33,267 bases of DNA from Klebsormidium nitens (taxonomy: Eukaryota > Streptophyta > Klebsormidiophyceae > Klebsormidiales > Klebsormidiaceae), in NCBI GenBank assembly GCA_000708835.1, contig DF237672.1:8467-41733 (forward strand), given 5' to 3'. A program made the translations under genes and the position numbers. Positions 1-11,100 of the stretch are shown one piece after another. The notes below the pieces were generated by a model. That model was not told the DNA's origin and searched no databases. It saw only the letters and a list, made by a program, of their open reading frames with translations. The stretch's first letter is position 1; each line of letters starts with the position of its first letter.

Positions 1-560
1 TACTTCATTTGCTTGCTGCCAACTAACATCTGAAATCCGGCAAAAAATTGGCCAATCCTCGCGCCACGTTACCTCGTCCCAAACACCGCGGTGAGCCGGA
101 ACACCCGCTACGGGTCTGGCCCGACCGGGTCTGAACGCGAGGCTGCAATTCCACCCGAAATATGGCATATAGCCTTGCAAGAAAGGGGTGCGCCCGGGAG
201 GCCCAATGTAAGGTCGCGCCAACTGGCCTCTTGCAATGCTTGATTGAGTTCTGCACCTAGCGTTCTTGCTTCGAAGTGGCCAAGTGGGCTAGCGGAGGCC
301 CTCCTCACTCATACAGTGATATCAAGTGCATGGTGTGGTCGGAAATGGTGCCATGTAGTCTATGTACGTGCTTTGGATTGCATGGAAGTGGACACTTTCC
401 CATTACCAAGACTCCATTATTCCCAGCAGAGAATGCGCAGCAGATTATCCTCCGGAACTGCTCACAAAGTGGGAGCATCAGGGATGCAATCAGAGAGTAA
501 AGTCGGGGAGCATCCATATTTGAAATTAAGGCCTCTTTGACAGCTCTCGCTAATACCAGG
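1..560. other. 3' flank of the nuclease gene, no gene seen
   Basis: This stretch lies downstream of the stop codon of the minus-strand NTPase-nuclease gene. It must hold that gene's 3' UTR and intergenic DNA. Open frames on both strands are short, overlap one another and show no recognisable domain or paired splice sites, so I call none of them a gene. Confidence 0.5.
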
Positions 561-3500
561 CTATCTTCCCCCTCGCTTCCACTTATCCACCTGTCCTAGC
601 TTTCCATCTAGCTGGCCAAAAGCTAACTCTATGTGAGTATGCGCAACGATCTGTACAGACCCCGTTTGTCCTCGTTCGGTCCCCAACTTTGCCTTTACTG
701 ACTTTGTATGCCGTGGAATAGGGCCCGTGACAAGACCACCCGGCACGATGTAGCAGAAATCTACGTCCACGGAATTAAGCTCGGCACCGCCCAGCCAAGG
801 CTTCACGTTGCTAATATGCATTGCAGTCTGGGTCGAGCGACGATGGTCGTGCGCTGACTCCAGTGTCATCTGAACTTTCGTGAGCCGCTCCACAGCCCCT
901 GCAAAATGGCATGGATGAGCTTGGATCAAACTTAGCCCGTCTCTTCACACAACCTTGGAATTGCAGACATTGCATCCGCACGTCTTGGCATCTAGCAACT
1001 CATTGAGGACCTTGGGTAGGTAGTGACGAAGCTGCTTGAAAGTTCACGGGTCCCACAGACAGTCAATACAAACCAGCAACACTTCGGATTTCTGTCGGGC
1101 GCTTGGTGGTACCACTTGACTGTATCGACTGGTCAATGACAGCAGGTAAGGGCCATAACCAGAAGCTCGTGAATGAGTAATTACCTTGCTGGTCCTTCGG
1201 CTTTTTGAACACCAGGATGGCCATATCCATGGCAGGGTAGAACGGCGTCCGAGGCACGAAGCAAGCAATCCGTGTTTCAAGTCCGCTCTTCCGGAAGTCC
1301 TCTTGTTCGGTCAGCACAGCAGAAGCCTCTGCGTCGCGGTCGAAAAACACCAATTTGGGATGCTCCGTCTTCTCCATCTTTAGCACAGCCTTGTAGCCCT
1401 GACCATCAATGATTGCGCCGCTGGCGCAGCGCTCCGTCAGAAGCCCAGCTACCGCCGGTACCCGCTCCCCCGCAAGCTCCTGGGACAGAGCGGCCCAGAC
1501 TGCTTGGTCACTGTAAAAGACAGCCCGACCTTGAACCTGCTCCACAAAGTGGGCGATCGCTTCTCGTACTAGCGGGTACGCTGGCCGCACTTTGCGCCCT
1601 TCTACCGCTACATGCCGTAAGTCGATGTCGTTCCAGCTGGTGAGACCGAAGTCCACAAACGAGTCCGTGTAAACCATCTTCTTCATCTGGTCTATCCACT
1701 TTTTGACATCGGCTGCCCCTTTCGCCTGTACCCTCTCATAGATGCGCTGCAAACTCAAGGTGATCTGCACCACCCGCTTGCACTCCAGGAATTTCTCCCA
1801 GGCTTTCCAGTCACGCTCTTCGGCAAGCTCCATCTTTCCTGTCCGCTCACTCTCAGCCACATGCTTGCTCTTCCCCCCCAGCGCACTCGTACCTGGCTCT
1901 TCTTCCTTCAACGGTTCCAATGGCCCCACTTGAAACGCTGGACTCTGCCCAAAGACTCGATACACTGAGTAGTCCGTTGGAGGCTCTCCGTAATAGGCCT
2001 CATACCAGTCCGCCAGGCACCCTGCTACTCCCCCCAACTTCTCCATCACAAGGCGTTGGACAGCCGGGGTGGTGCACTCTGTCCCGTAGATGACATCATA
2101 GGACTTCTGCTCCTCCTGCACGGGGCCACGTCCGATTAGAAGTTTTTAAGGGGAAAAATCTAAGCCTGCCCTAATCTGATGGAGGTACCGCATCCCTGAC
2201 CCTGACCTCGAAGAGCTCGTTAGGAGAAGCTTAGGGACTGAGGCTGTTACTCAATCTAGCCATGAGACAACTGGCAGCATTTTCTGATAACCACTCAAGC
2301 AAGACTCCTCCTCCACCAGAACAAACGTGGACACTAAAGAGGCCCCTCTGCGCACTCATGCAGGTGTATACACCTAAACATCTACTTAGTCAAGGAAAGC
2401 ACAATCCTTACTTGAAGAAAACAAGGTCTAAATGCCCAGACTCATCTTGAGTTTGAACGTAGAGAGAGCGGTTCAGGAGATACATCAACTAAATCAGAGC
2501 GCATTCGAAAGGATATCAAAGATCTTGACTGCATACCTGACTCAAACCAGAGTGCACCGGGAACATGCTCGCCTGGGCATGTAGTGTCTCGTTTTCTGTT
2601 GTGAGCTCCTCACCCCCTGCGCTCGTCACCACTATTGTCCTGAAATGGTAAAGCCGGGCATCTAACTCCTGTTTGGCCTCCGATTCTCTTTCGAGCTCCT
2701 GGTACTGATCCAAGCAGAAGAGAATCTCCTCCTCCCTCCCGCTGAGAAATCCCTTCACGTCTCGCATCGATTCGAGGTTTGCGATGGTTTCAACAGTATT
2801 CTCTTCCCCAGAATATGCCCATGCAAGGGCCTGCTTCATCGCCTCAACTCTATCCGCCTTAAAGAAGGCACAGTCCAGGAGGGGCGCCACCCGCTGCTGC
2901 TTTGTTTCCAACGCTGCTGTGAGGTAGATGATAAGTTGCAGGAGGAGGTGTGTTTTGCCAAACCCTGCAGGCCCGTGCATGAGGATCCTCCGCCCACCGC
3001 CCGGCAGCTTCCCCTCCATAAGCTTGATCGCACGATCTACCAAACCCCTGAAATGGGAGCGCCCCATCACCGCAACTCCGAGTTTCTGCTCTGCCTTCAG
3101 CACTAGAAAACGCAAATCCCTTACACCCAAAGGTTTTGCCTGCGGCAGGATGCTCCAGCCAATCTCGAAGACGTCCTTTTCCGCTTCTCCTGCTTGCTCA
3201 AGTTCCAATTTCCTTCTTTTCACCAGACCCTTCGCAAGAACCCCAATGTCTGATGTGGCAAGGCACGTGGAACGTTTCAAGCTGGGTTTAGCGTGGCTGG
3301 ATGGATCCCCTGCAGAGCACCAAGCCTTTGGTCAGGTCGAGCTTGTCTGGAAACAGCATACTATTCAGACTTCCCTGTAGGTGCATGCTTTGGAAGATAG
3401 GTTTAAACCATGTGTATCACCTCAAGGAAACACTCGATGCAACAAGCAGCCCACAGATCGCAGACTCTATGAGGCACGTGTTCAGACTTAGCCACAATGC

Positions 3501-6303
3501 AGGCATTGCTTGTCAGAAGAGCGGCTTGTGGGCAGAGTCGATACCAGACAATAGCAAAAGGCAGCCACATCAGCAGAAACCCCAGAAGAGAGACAAGAGC
3601 CAGGTACTTGGAATGGTGCTGGGTTGCTAGACCTATTTTGAATTGTCGATCGTGCACAAGAAAGTAAGGCGGCAAGCGCAAGCGGCAAAGCAACCTCAAG
3701 AAGCACTCTGCAGAAACAAGTATACCGTAACGCAAGAGCACAGAAGATGAGCGGCAGAACTCACGAGTCTGGTTCCCCTTATCAGCATCCTGCCGCTCCA
3801 TATCCCTAGAGTGGCCCGCATGTGCATCCTGACTCCTCTTGACAACTGCGCAGCAGAAAGATAAGCAGATCTGGGTCTCGTGTCCATACGCTCTTGAGGC
3901 AGCAAGCAAAAGTGAAGTCCAACTGTGGAGACCCTAGCCTTTGAAAGATTGCATGAGGGTGACGGCTGACAAGCACCCTAGTGCTCATGAGTTGCACCTG
4001 GTCTGCACAGCAAACCACTTTCTAGTTAAGAGCAACACAGCTTCTGCTAGGACACACCCCATGTCTGCCATGCACTAATGTCCTTAACAAGATCGACAAA
4101 GAAGCGACTATATCACCTGGCAACACCTGCCAATCAGCAGAAGTCCCCTGTCATGCCATCTTCTCCAAGCTTCCCCGCCGCTACATGCTAAAGCACAGTA
4201 ATATACAGCTCAAGTCTCATTTACCACAACCTCTGATTTTGCTGGTCAAACAGGCTCCCCAGTAGCTAGCATACTAAATCTTACAGAGGGAATTGCTTAC
4301 TTGGAACTGCTCTGAGGAAGACACTCCAGCCATCTACCCACTCCCCTGGGCCTTCGTACTCGGCTCTCCATTGGGTCAGAAACTCCTTCCGGTCTTCACG
4401 ATCCGTTGCTTTCCAGTCTGCCACGTCGACTTCCTTCCGCATTAGGTGGTCCAGCAGCGCGGTACTAATCTTCTTTTCCGGAAAAGCTTCCCGCCAACCT
4501 TGTGCAATCTGTGGTAGGAAGACATTGAAGATCAGCACAACAATGAGCAGCCCGCTCTTTGATAGCATGGACACTGTGAAGAGACACGAAGTTGCTGCCT
4601 GATGCTCGAGTCCTCAACTGCAGGATTTCCCCTGTCCAGGCTCACCTCCTCTGCAGTAGGTCCCGGGTTGCGTTCGACTCCGCCAATCATGAGGAGCGTC
4701 GCTGCATGGGAGGACGCCACGTTCAGATGCTACATGTGCGCCGCGCTGGCCTCGTCCAACAGCAATCAGCAGTTTCCAAACAAGACATATCAGATACATC
4801 GTAGAAGCCCAAGTGCTTTACACATGTTTGCATGTTCAAAGGAAGGCCACCTGCTTCACAAGCGGACTGCAGATCCAAAGCTGCTATTGCAATGCCTTAC
4901 CTATGAGCGACTGGCTCATGGGTGTCGAAGCCCAAACCCCCTTCCTCTGGAATCCTTTCCAAGCTGCAGGCGGAAACAGTAGAATTTTTCTTGCAGTCAC
5001 TATTGAGTCGTGTGTCCATGCCAGCAGAAGGAGCCATAACGCATTAGCGGCATTACCGGGGACTTGCTGCCCTTGATTTGTGTACAAGAGAACAACCAAC
5101 CAGTTGAGTCAGATTGCGCCAAACACTCACTTGATGTCGGTTTTGCAGTGAACGAGGCCCCTCCAAGTCCCCGCAGCTCTGCTTCCAATGTCCTCTCCTG
5201 TGCTCTCAGGCGGCGCATCTCTCGGTCCTCTGCCCATGCTGCAGGAGCATGCAGAGCAGGTAAATTTCTCGACAGTCTTTCTAAAGGCTCATCGCTGACC
5301 AATGGGAGAGCAGCTATGAGCGTTGCATGAGATTTAGACCATGTCAATAGCAGGCTCCCCAAATGCTCTCACCTGCGCGGTCTCGGTCGACTCGAAAGCA
5401 ACCACATGACGTGGCGTGCGCTCTGCACGTGTACTTGACGCTGCCCCCCTCCTTGCCTCCCCTCAGCCCAAACTCTGCAATGGCGCCACAAGCTTGGCAG
5501 TGAAGACTGTGCAAGTCTGCAATGAAGAAGTGCATAGGTTGGGTATTGCACCTGGACTCAAACTTGGAGATGCAAGCAAGACTTAGTGCGTGCACCTGCT
5601 TTTGCAGTCATGTCTCTTTCGCAGTGGGTTGGAGGTTTGTGATTGCCAACATGTACCAAGAATTGGCCTTTTATACTCTAAAGAGAAAGAGGCTGATCTT
5701 GGTACCCCGCAAGGACGGCCATACCCGCTAAGACTCCTCAAGGACTTTGTACTTGACAGCACGTACCAATAATCAGGCTTTTATACTCTAAAGAGAAAAA
5801 GGCTGTTCTGGTACACCCCACCCATCACAGAAAAGACGCTCTTCTTGGTACATCACTGCAGGCGCACCCTTCACTTTTCTGATGGACGCTAAAGTTGCAG
5901 CGCACCGCGTCCCAGCTTCTGCCTGGCCCCTGCTTGACAAGTCAAAACACTCCACCTAGAAGCACATGCACCAGAACTCACCTCTTTCTGCGGCTTTGCC
6001 AAGCGTTTTCCCAAGGCGCTCATTTGCTTTCTTCTTTCCACTTCCAGACGCTTTGCAAGACCCGCGCTGTGCTGACCCACAAGCAGTCCATGCCTCTTTC
6101 TTCCGACCACTGGACTTCTGGCTTCTTCGTTTCTGAGGGGCATCTTGAACATCGCACTCAGCGTTCACAGCAGCAATGCGCGCCTCCTGCTGCTCAGCGC
6201 TGATGCTAATCCGCTCCCTGTACTCAGCAGCTTGCTCGTACCGAGCTGCCTGACACACCCGGTGATCAGACTTGGACCGGCCATGAGGCCGGCCTCTTGC
6301 CAT
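561..6303 (-). CDS. GRF zinc finger / 2A-like / P-loop NTPase / REase-fold nuclease protein (Crinkler-RHS-like)
   Basis: Nine exons on the minus strand: 6303-5982, 5516-5373, 5238-5131, 4963-4901, 4701-4646, 4508-4301, 3309-2537, 2115-1185, 898-561. All introns are GT-AG, every phase agrees and the total is 2943 nt (980 aa). The start is the ATG at 6303 (MARGRPHGRSK, AT-hook-like). Residues 1-107 are basic. Residues about 108-155 hold CxxCG...YxC...CxCF...D, which fits a GRF zinc finger, followed by a short coiled coil. Residues 219-227 are GGVERNPGP, a 2A-like motif. Walker A is GPAGFGKT (413-420) and Walker B is ILFCLDQ (496-502); a DQ Walker B is typical of Crinkler/RHS NTPases. The C-terminal part carries YPAMD (D855) and VQMT (Q878), which fit the D...QxT core of the fused REase-fold nuclease. 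By family knowledge such proteins are DNA-targeting effectors or transposon derivatives. The exon 4-5 join is the weakest point; the locus may instead be two genes, or a fused form and a short form. Confidence 0.6.
3310..4300 (-). other. Long intron 6 of the NTPase-nuclease gene
   Basis: The donor GTAAGC (4300-4295) and the acceptor CTCTGCAG (ending at 3310) join two phase-1 halves of an arginine codon. A 168-codon open frame inside (3909-3403, minus) has no domain, starts at a non-ATG codon and lacks exon borders, so I treat it as chance. I see no RNA gene or repeat here. Confidence 0.5.
4646..4701 (-). other. 2A-like translational recoding motif (exon 5)
   Basis: This 56-nt exon encodes ATLLMIGGVERNPGPTAEE. 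Hydrophobic residues precede V-E-R-N-P-G-P, as in 2A and 2A-like peptides, where the ribosome skips the bond between G and the last P. The usual D before V-E is G here (GGVE, not GDVE), which may lower activity. If active, it would release a GRF-type protein of about 226 residues from an NTPase-nuclease of about 754 residues. In the two-gene reading it would sit at the very N terminus, as 2A-like leaders do in some animal NLR proteins. Confidence 0.55.
4723..4850 (-). CDS. Possible alternative terminal exon of the GRF-zinc-finger part
   Basis: An acceptor (AAGCAG) before 4850 follows exon 4 (4963-4901) in the same phase 1 and opens a 128-nt exon that ends in TGA at 4723-4725. Using it gives a stand-alone GRF-type protein of about 254 aa instead of the long fusion. 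The encoded tail is cysteine-rich (MQTC, DMSC, DCCW, TCSI). The competing acceptor, CCATGCAG before 4701, keeps the frame open into the 2A-like and NTPase exons. In the two-gene reading the NTPase gene would start at the ATG at 4690 (MIGGVERNPGP). Sequence alone cannot choose between them. Confidence 0.4.
5653..5852. repeat. Two hairpin-like 53-bp repeats plus a half copy, in intron 1
   Basis: Copy 1 (5653-5705) begins GTACCAAGA and ends TCTTGGTAC, a perfect 9-bp inverted pair. Copy 2 (5763-5814) shares the core TTTTATACTCTAAAGAGAAA and again ends in GGTAC. A third fragment near 5841-5852 (CTTCTTGGTACA) matches only the right end. Copies 1 and 2 are 110 bp apart. They look like small foldback units or a short satellite seed inside the first intron of the NTPase-nuclease gene. 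Confidence 0.7.
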
Positions 6304-6452
6304 GATGACAAAATTCAAGAACCAGCTTTCCGGCACCTGCAAGGTCAAGAGGTAGGTAACTAAAGAGTGAATCACTAGTTTCTCTCAACGAACATTCGCA
6401 GGCACCACTTCTGATGCATTTGCAATTCCACTGCGTATGCAACTCCATCAGT

Positions 6453-6523
6453 GCGCACTCATGAAGAATCAGGGGTTGTTTCCCTTCAGCGCGCACTCAT
6501 GAAGAATAAGAGGAACAACCCCT
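6453..6523. promoter_or_regulatory. Twin ACTCAT repeats with a flanking inverted repeat upstream of the NTPase-nuclease gene
   Basis: GCGCACTCATGAAGAAT occurs twice as a perfect direct repeat (6453-6469 and 6491-6507). Each copy is followed by one arm of a 10-bp inverted repeat (AGGGGTTGTT at 6471-6480, AACAACCCCT at 6514-6523). The block lies 150-220 bp upstream of the minus-strand start at 6303. ACTCAT is the core of a plant bZIP site known from proline and hypo-osmolarity responsive promoters. A regulatory role here is inferred from position and repetition only. Confidence 0.45.
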
Positions 6524-8155
6524 AAAATCACAACTAGATTGCTCAGTTGCGTACTTGGCAACTTCCATATGCTGTGTCATCCTGATGCCTTTGAAGGCTG
6601 CTCATAACAGGCCAAGAGCAAAAGTGACCTGATAACTATAAAAACAGCATGCAGTTTTGGCATAACCAGCGCCACGCTTATGATGGTTTCTAGAGCTCTC
6701 AGAGGGTCTTGATAGCGCTGCGCGCCTTTTCCAAATGCTGAAGATTGTGGCAAGGGCCACCCGATTCCACAGACTTACGTCTTCTTAGATCAGACAGAAG
6801 CGGCAGAGCCAATCTATGCCTGACACACTATTCTAAAGTACAAGAGCATCTAGAGGCAACCAGGGAGCAACTTACCTCTTCTACAACATTCTCAGGAGCA
6901 CCTCAGGGATGCGCCAACACAGCAGCCCAACAAAATGCCTCCCTCCTGTTCATATCAATTGCCGGCCAACCTGAAAACGGTGAGCCACACCAACCTGCCC
7001 TGCAGCCCGCCCGCTCTTAGCTCTGTCAGCCCACAACAGGAGGCCTAAACCTATAGGGAAGCCGCTACGCGCTCAGAAAAAGAGCCAGGAAAGAGAGTGA
7101 GCTGGAACTTCCGACTTCCTGAATGGGAACGGGCTGTGACTACTTGGTAACGGCATGGCCTGAGCCCCTACGACAAGCAAAGGACCATTGCCGAGCGTTT
7201 GACAAACGGGAGGGTCCGGCAGATACTTGACCCTGATATAGGCGGCTGGATGGCTCCATAGCCTATGAGGTGGCTGTCCGCACACCAAGTGTGCCATCGA
7301 CGGTCCGAGAAGACTTGGCAGTGCCCCCACGGAATTCGACGGCATAGTGAATTCCGCGGCATTGCGTTATTGCGTGACCCCCGCCGAATCCAGCAACCGC
7401 GCCGCTCCGCGCGCCAGTCTACCATAAGTCTGAAACGTTATATGGGAACTTTTCTCCATTTTCCTGTACGTTTTATCGTCGAACGTCGGGCATTCGAGCA
7501 AGGTCGAAGAACCTCGATTGCCAGGGCCGCGTCGCGGCGTCGTACAGTGCCGAAATCGGCGAACCCTATGTCTCCCCAAGCCAATATACGGTAGGTAGGT
7601 GCCAATTGTATATATCCAGCGTAGAAAAGCAATTGTCCGCTTTAGCGGCGCATACATATGATAATAATACTACTAGTCAGAGTCATGTGACAGTGTGCTA
7701 CATATACAGTGCATGTGCATGGTCCAAAACAGTTGTTACGCGATGCACAGCCTCGATGTCGTGTAGCTAGCCGGCAGAAGGCCCCAGTTCGTTTTAGAAC
7801 CACTCGCAAAAAGAGGGCGAGTGAGACTTTGAGGCGGCAATCCCGCTGTACTAAGATCCTGGCGAACTTACATGCAATGAGAATCCAAGCGTCATCACAT
7901 AAGCAGCCGCATGCAGTTCGTACAACTTTGCATGACAAGGTATGATATAGAAAGTCAGCCACGTCGACTAGCTGAGCGACGATTGCATGCCGGATGCACT
8001 AAGCTAGCATTACCTATGCACACTGTTGTTAAGATGGTCGATCATACTAATTGACAATGAAGCAGGGCATCAACCTGACCATCGAGGTGCCAATCAAATT
8101 TTAAATGTACATCAACGCTGAGCCAAGATGGAGAGCCGTTCCCTTCTTCGACGAC
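6524..8155. other. Intergenic stretch, no gene supported
   Basis: This lies between the start of the NTPase-nuclease gene and the stop of the RUS gene. It must hold the former's distal promoter and the latter's 3' UTR. The open frames on both strands are short, overlapping and without domains or matching splice sites. I see no tRNA, rRNA or mobile-element signature. Confidence 0.5.
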
Positions 8156-11100
8156 TCATCTAGGCACCTTGCGGCTCAACACCCTTGCCGGTCTTTTGTC
8201 GGTCACGCTATATGTACCCCTTTCTCCAGAGGCCAAGATAATCCGACCCCACTGCCATTGCTTATCTTCGAGCTCTTGCAACAATCGTTCTACGTCGCGC
8301 TCGGCCCGCCGCCGGCTCTCTCTCAATGCGTCCGACTCGCACTCGACCTGCATGCTCGTCTCAACTTCCTGACCAGCTGCGCTTGCATGTATACTTCCTT
8401 TCCTCTTGTGCGGGTTGTTTCCTAGTAATACATTTTGCTTTTGGCTGGTGCTTTCCACCGGCCGCCCAGACCCGCTTGCCTCCTCGGCCATGAGCGACCG
8501 GTAATGGCACGCCTGGAGGACCCCAGTGATGACGTCGGTGGCTTCCGCGTCCTCACGGAGGGACAGGACAATGTCGGGCTGCACGTAACAACAACAGAGA
8601 GTCAGCTCTAGCCTTGATTTCAAAAGTCTTACTGGTCCAATAAATCTTCGCATCAGGCCGATTTCAATAAAACGGCAAGGAACGAGGTCTAGATGCTAAG
8701 CGGTTGACTGCCTTCGACCACGCACAGCCTGAGCATACCAGGAGGTTGCTCTCTTTTCAAGCGCCACTTCTCTGCTTCTTTTCGCTTGTCCACTGATCGT
8801 GTCGGTTGGGATGCTGAACCCACACATATCATGAATGAGAAAGCTCAGAAAACCAATCAGAAAGACTAACAGCCCCGGAAATTTTCCATATTGAAGGGTC
8901 TGAACGGGGAATGCTTTATTTGTTCCACCGTTCCAAGAATCTATTAGAACCACTGAGGTCGAACGAGAATGTAAGCAAGATCCCTTCGATCTCGTCGTCC
9001 TATCCACGCCACAACGTGCCGCACTAAGTCGCAAACATACTCACCTTTCTGTGGGTGAACGGCAGCCGTCCCCGCCCCTTTCTCCGGGGCTGTATCAAGT
9101 ACTTCTGACTTCGATGCCGCTCCAGCAACTCCCCCAGCCCCTCAACGCTCGCGGCCGCTTTCCGCAGGGGGAGGATGCGCAGGGGGAGTGCGCCGTTATG
9201 GATAGGCGTCGGCAGGAGCAGGTTTTCGGCGTCGCTGACTTGCTTCTGGTCGGGGACGCTTCCCGTGCGCAGCCAGTGGTCCACGATGATCTCTGTGCGC
9301 TCCTGAGACGAGAGAAAAAATCAACTTCGTCAAAAGGCAGAATCGGACAGTCAAAGTCTGCAGCAAAGAAAGCCGTCTGAATCGAGTCCGACACAACCTT
9401 CAAGGAAGGAAGCAATCACACAACAAATAAAGAGAGATGGAAAGGGAGCGGAAAAGAGAGGAAGGACAACGAAGAGGGGGACTGGGTGAGAGACAGAAGA
9501 GCGCTACGTACAGGAACCCACAAGACTGGAAAATGAGTCATTTGACGATACCAAATTCTGGAAACGATTGAAAAGAATGTCTCTTTTATCGGAATTTGAA
9601 ACAGATCCCATCAAAGTTCACGTACCTTATTGAGCGTGCGCAGGTGCACTGACTTGAGCTCCTGCCGGATGGCGAACAGGTCCATGGCAGCAATGACGGG
9701 GAACGTGACCAGCGGGATGAGCGACCGCATCTTCTCGTTCTGCCCGCACGCCGAGCTCAGCCCGACAGCGATGGCAAGCCCGATGTTGTCGGCAACCACC
9801 GTTTGAGCCTGCACAAAAAGATATGCGAACGGTTCTTGCTTCGATTCGGCACGATATTTTGTACGCAAGTCGACAAACAGATTGCAAAGAGGCCAACTCT
9901 CAGTCCAGACCCCTCGTCTTGAGTATAGTCCCCTTGTAAACTGAGGGAAAAAACGTAAGAGATCGAGGCAGTGCTCGTGAAGCAGTCCGGTCGCAATACG
10001 GCCCGACGACGCTGAAGTGCCCGTCCGTCCATTGTAACGTGGCAAAGGGACCCTACACTATCAGCGGCAGCTGGCGCGCAGTCCTTTCTTTCAAGCTTCA
10101 GATCGAACGCAGAAAAACCTTTCCTTTGTTCAGTTTTTCTTTTCTTACTCTACTCTGTTGAAAAATTTTCCTGGCCGCAACCACCGCGGTAAGACCCTGA
10201 GGCCTGCGTTTGCCCTCGAGAACAACTTCGTCGACCGCTCTTTGAACTCCGATCCGATGAAGCCGTGTGTCAGAATGACTCCAGGCCTTTCAGCCTGGGT
10301 CAGCTGGCAAAGTGCAGCAACACTTTTTGCCTCGAGCACGGGATATTGAACCGAACGGAACAGAACAGAAAGGAACGTAAAACGGCCGCTATCTCACCTA
10401 ACCCCTGGCAACAATGTCTGCGAGGTTTCCTCCAAAGCGACGCTCTTGAGTCAGCTTGTGCTCTCCGTTCCCTTTTTCTCGCCAGGCCCTTGACCGAGAT
10501 GTCTACAAAGTTTTCCACCAGCGCAAAGCTCTTGCGGATGCTGAGGCTCGTAGAGACGACGACTGAAACTTTGAACAGGAAGGAACCAATCGAACGAAAC
10601 AGCCGTTGGTCTCACCTGGCCTTTGGCGGAGATGTCTGCGAGGTTGTCCCCCAGTGCGAGGCTTTTGTGAATGCTGGGGCTCGTGGAGACGACGTGCAAA
10701 ACATCGAACAGAGCGGAACCAAATTGAACGGAACAGACGAATGCAACGGAACAGCCGTTCCCTCACTGGCCCTCGGCCGAGGTGTCTGCGAGGTTCTCCC
10801 CCAGCGCAAAGCTCTTGGTGCTAGGGCTCGAGGAGACGCCGCGCGGAAGATTGGACGGAACGGGAACAAACGGAACGGAACGGAACACAAACCAAAAACC
10901 TTTTTCTCTCACCTGACCCTTGGCGGAGATGTGTGCGAGGTTTTCCCCCAGAGCAACGCTTTTGTAGATGCTGGGGCTCGTGGAGACGACGCACAGAACG
11001 AAGACAAACAGAACGAAACGGAATACAAGGAGGAAAACCTTTCGTCTCACCTGACCCTTGGCGGAAATGTCTGCGAGGTTTTCCCCCAAGGCAAAGCTCT

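Noticed and set aside
965-1050. Extra nuclease-gene exon encoding LRHYLPKVLNELLDAKTC
   Set aside because: It reads like protein, but its possible acceptor and donor do not match the phase 1 of the surrounding exons. The direct join of 1185 to 898 does.
3403-3909. 168-codon minus-strand open frame
   Set aside because: It lies wholly inside intron 6 of the nuclease gene, starts at a non-ATG codon and has no domain or exon borders.
10158-10330. A further, sixth donor-side copy of RUS exon 3
   Set aside because: Only scattered matches (for example TTTGCCTCGAGCACG). The likeness is too weak to separate from chance.
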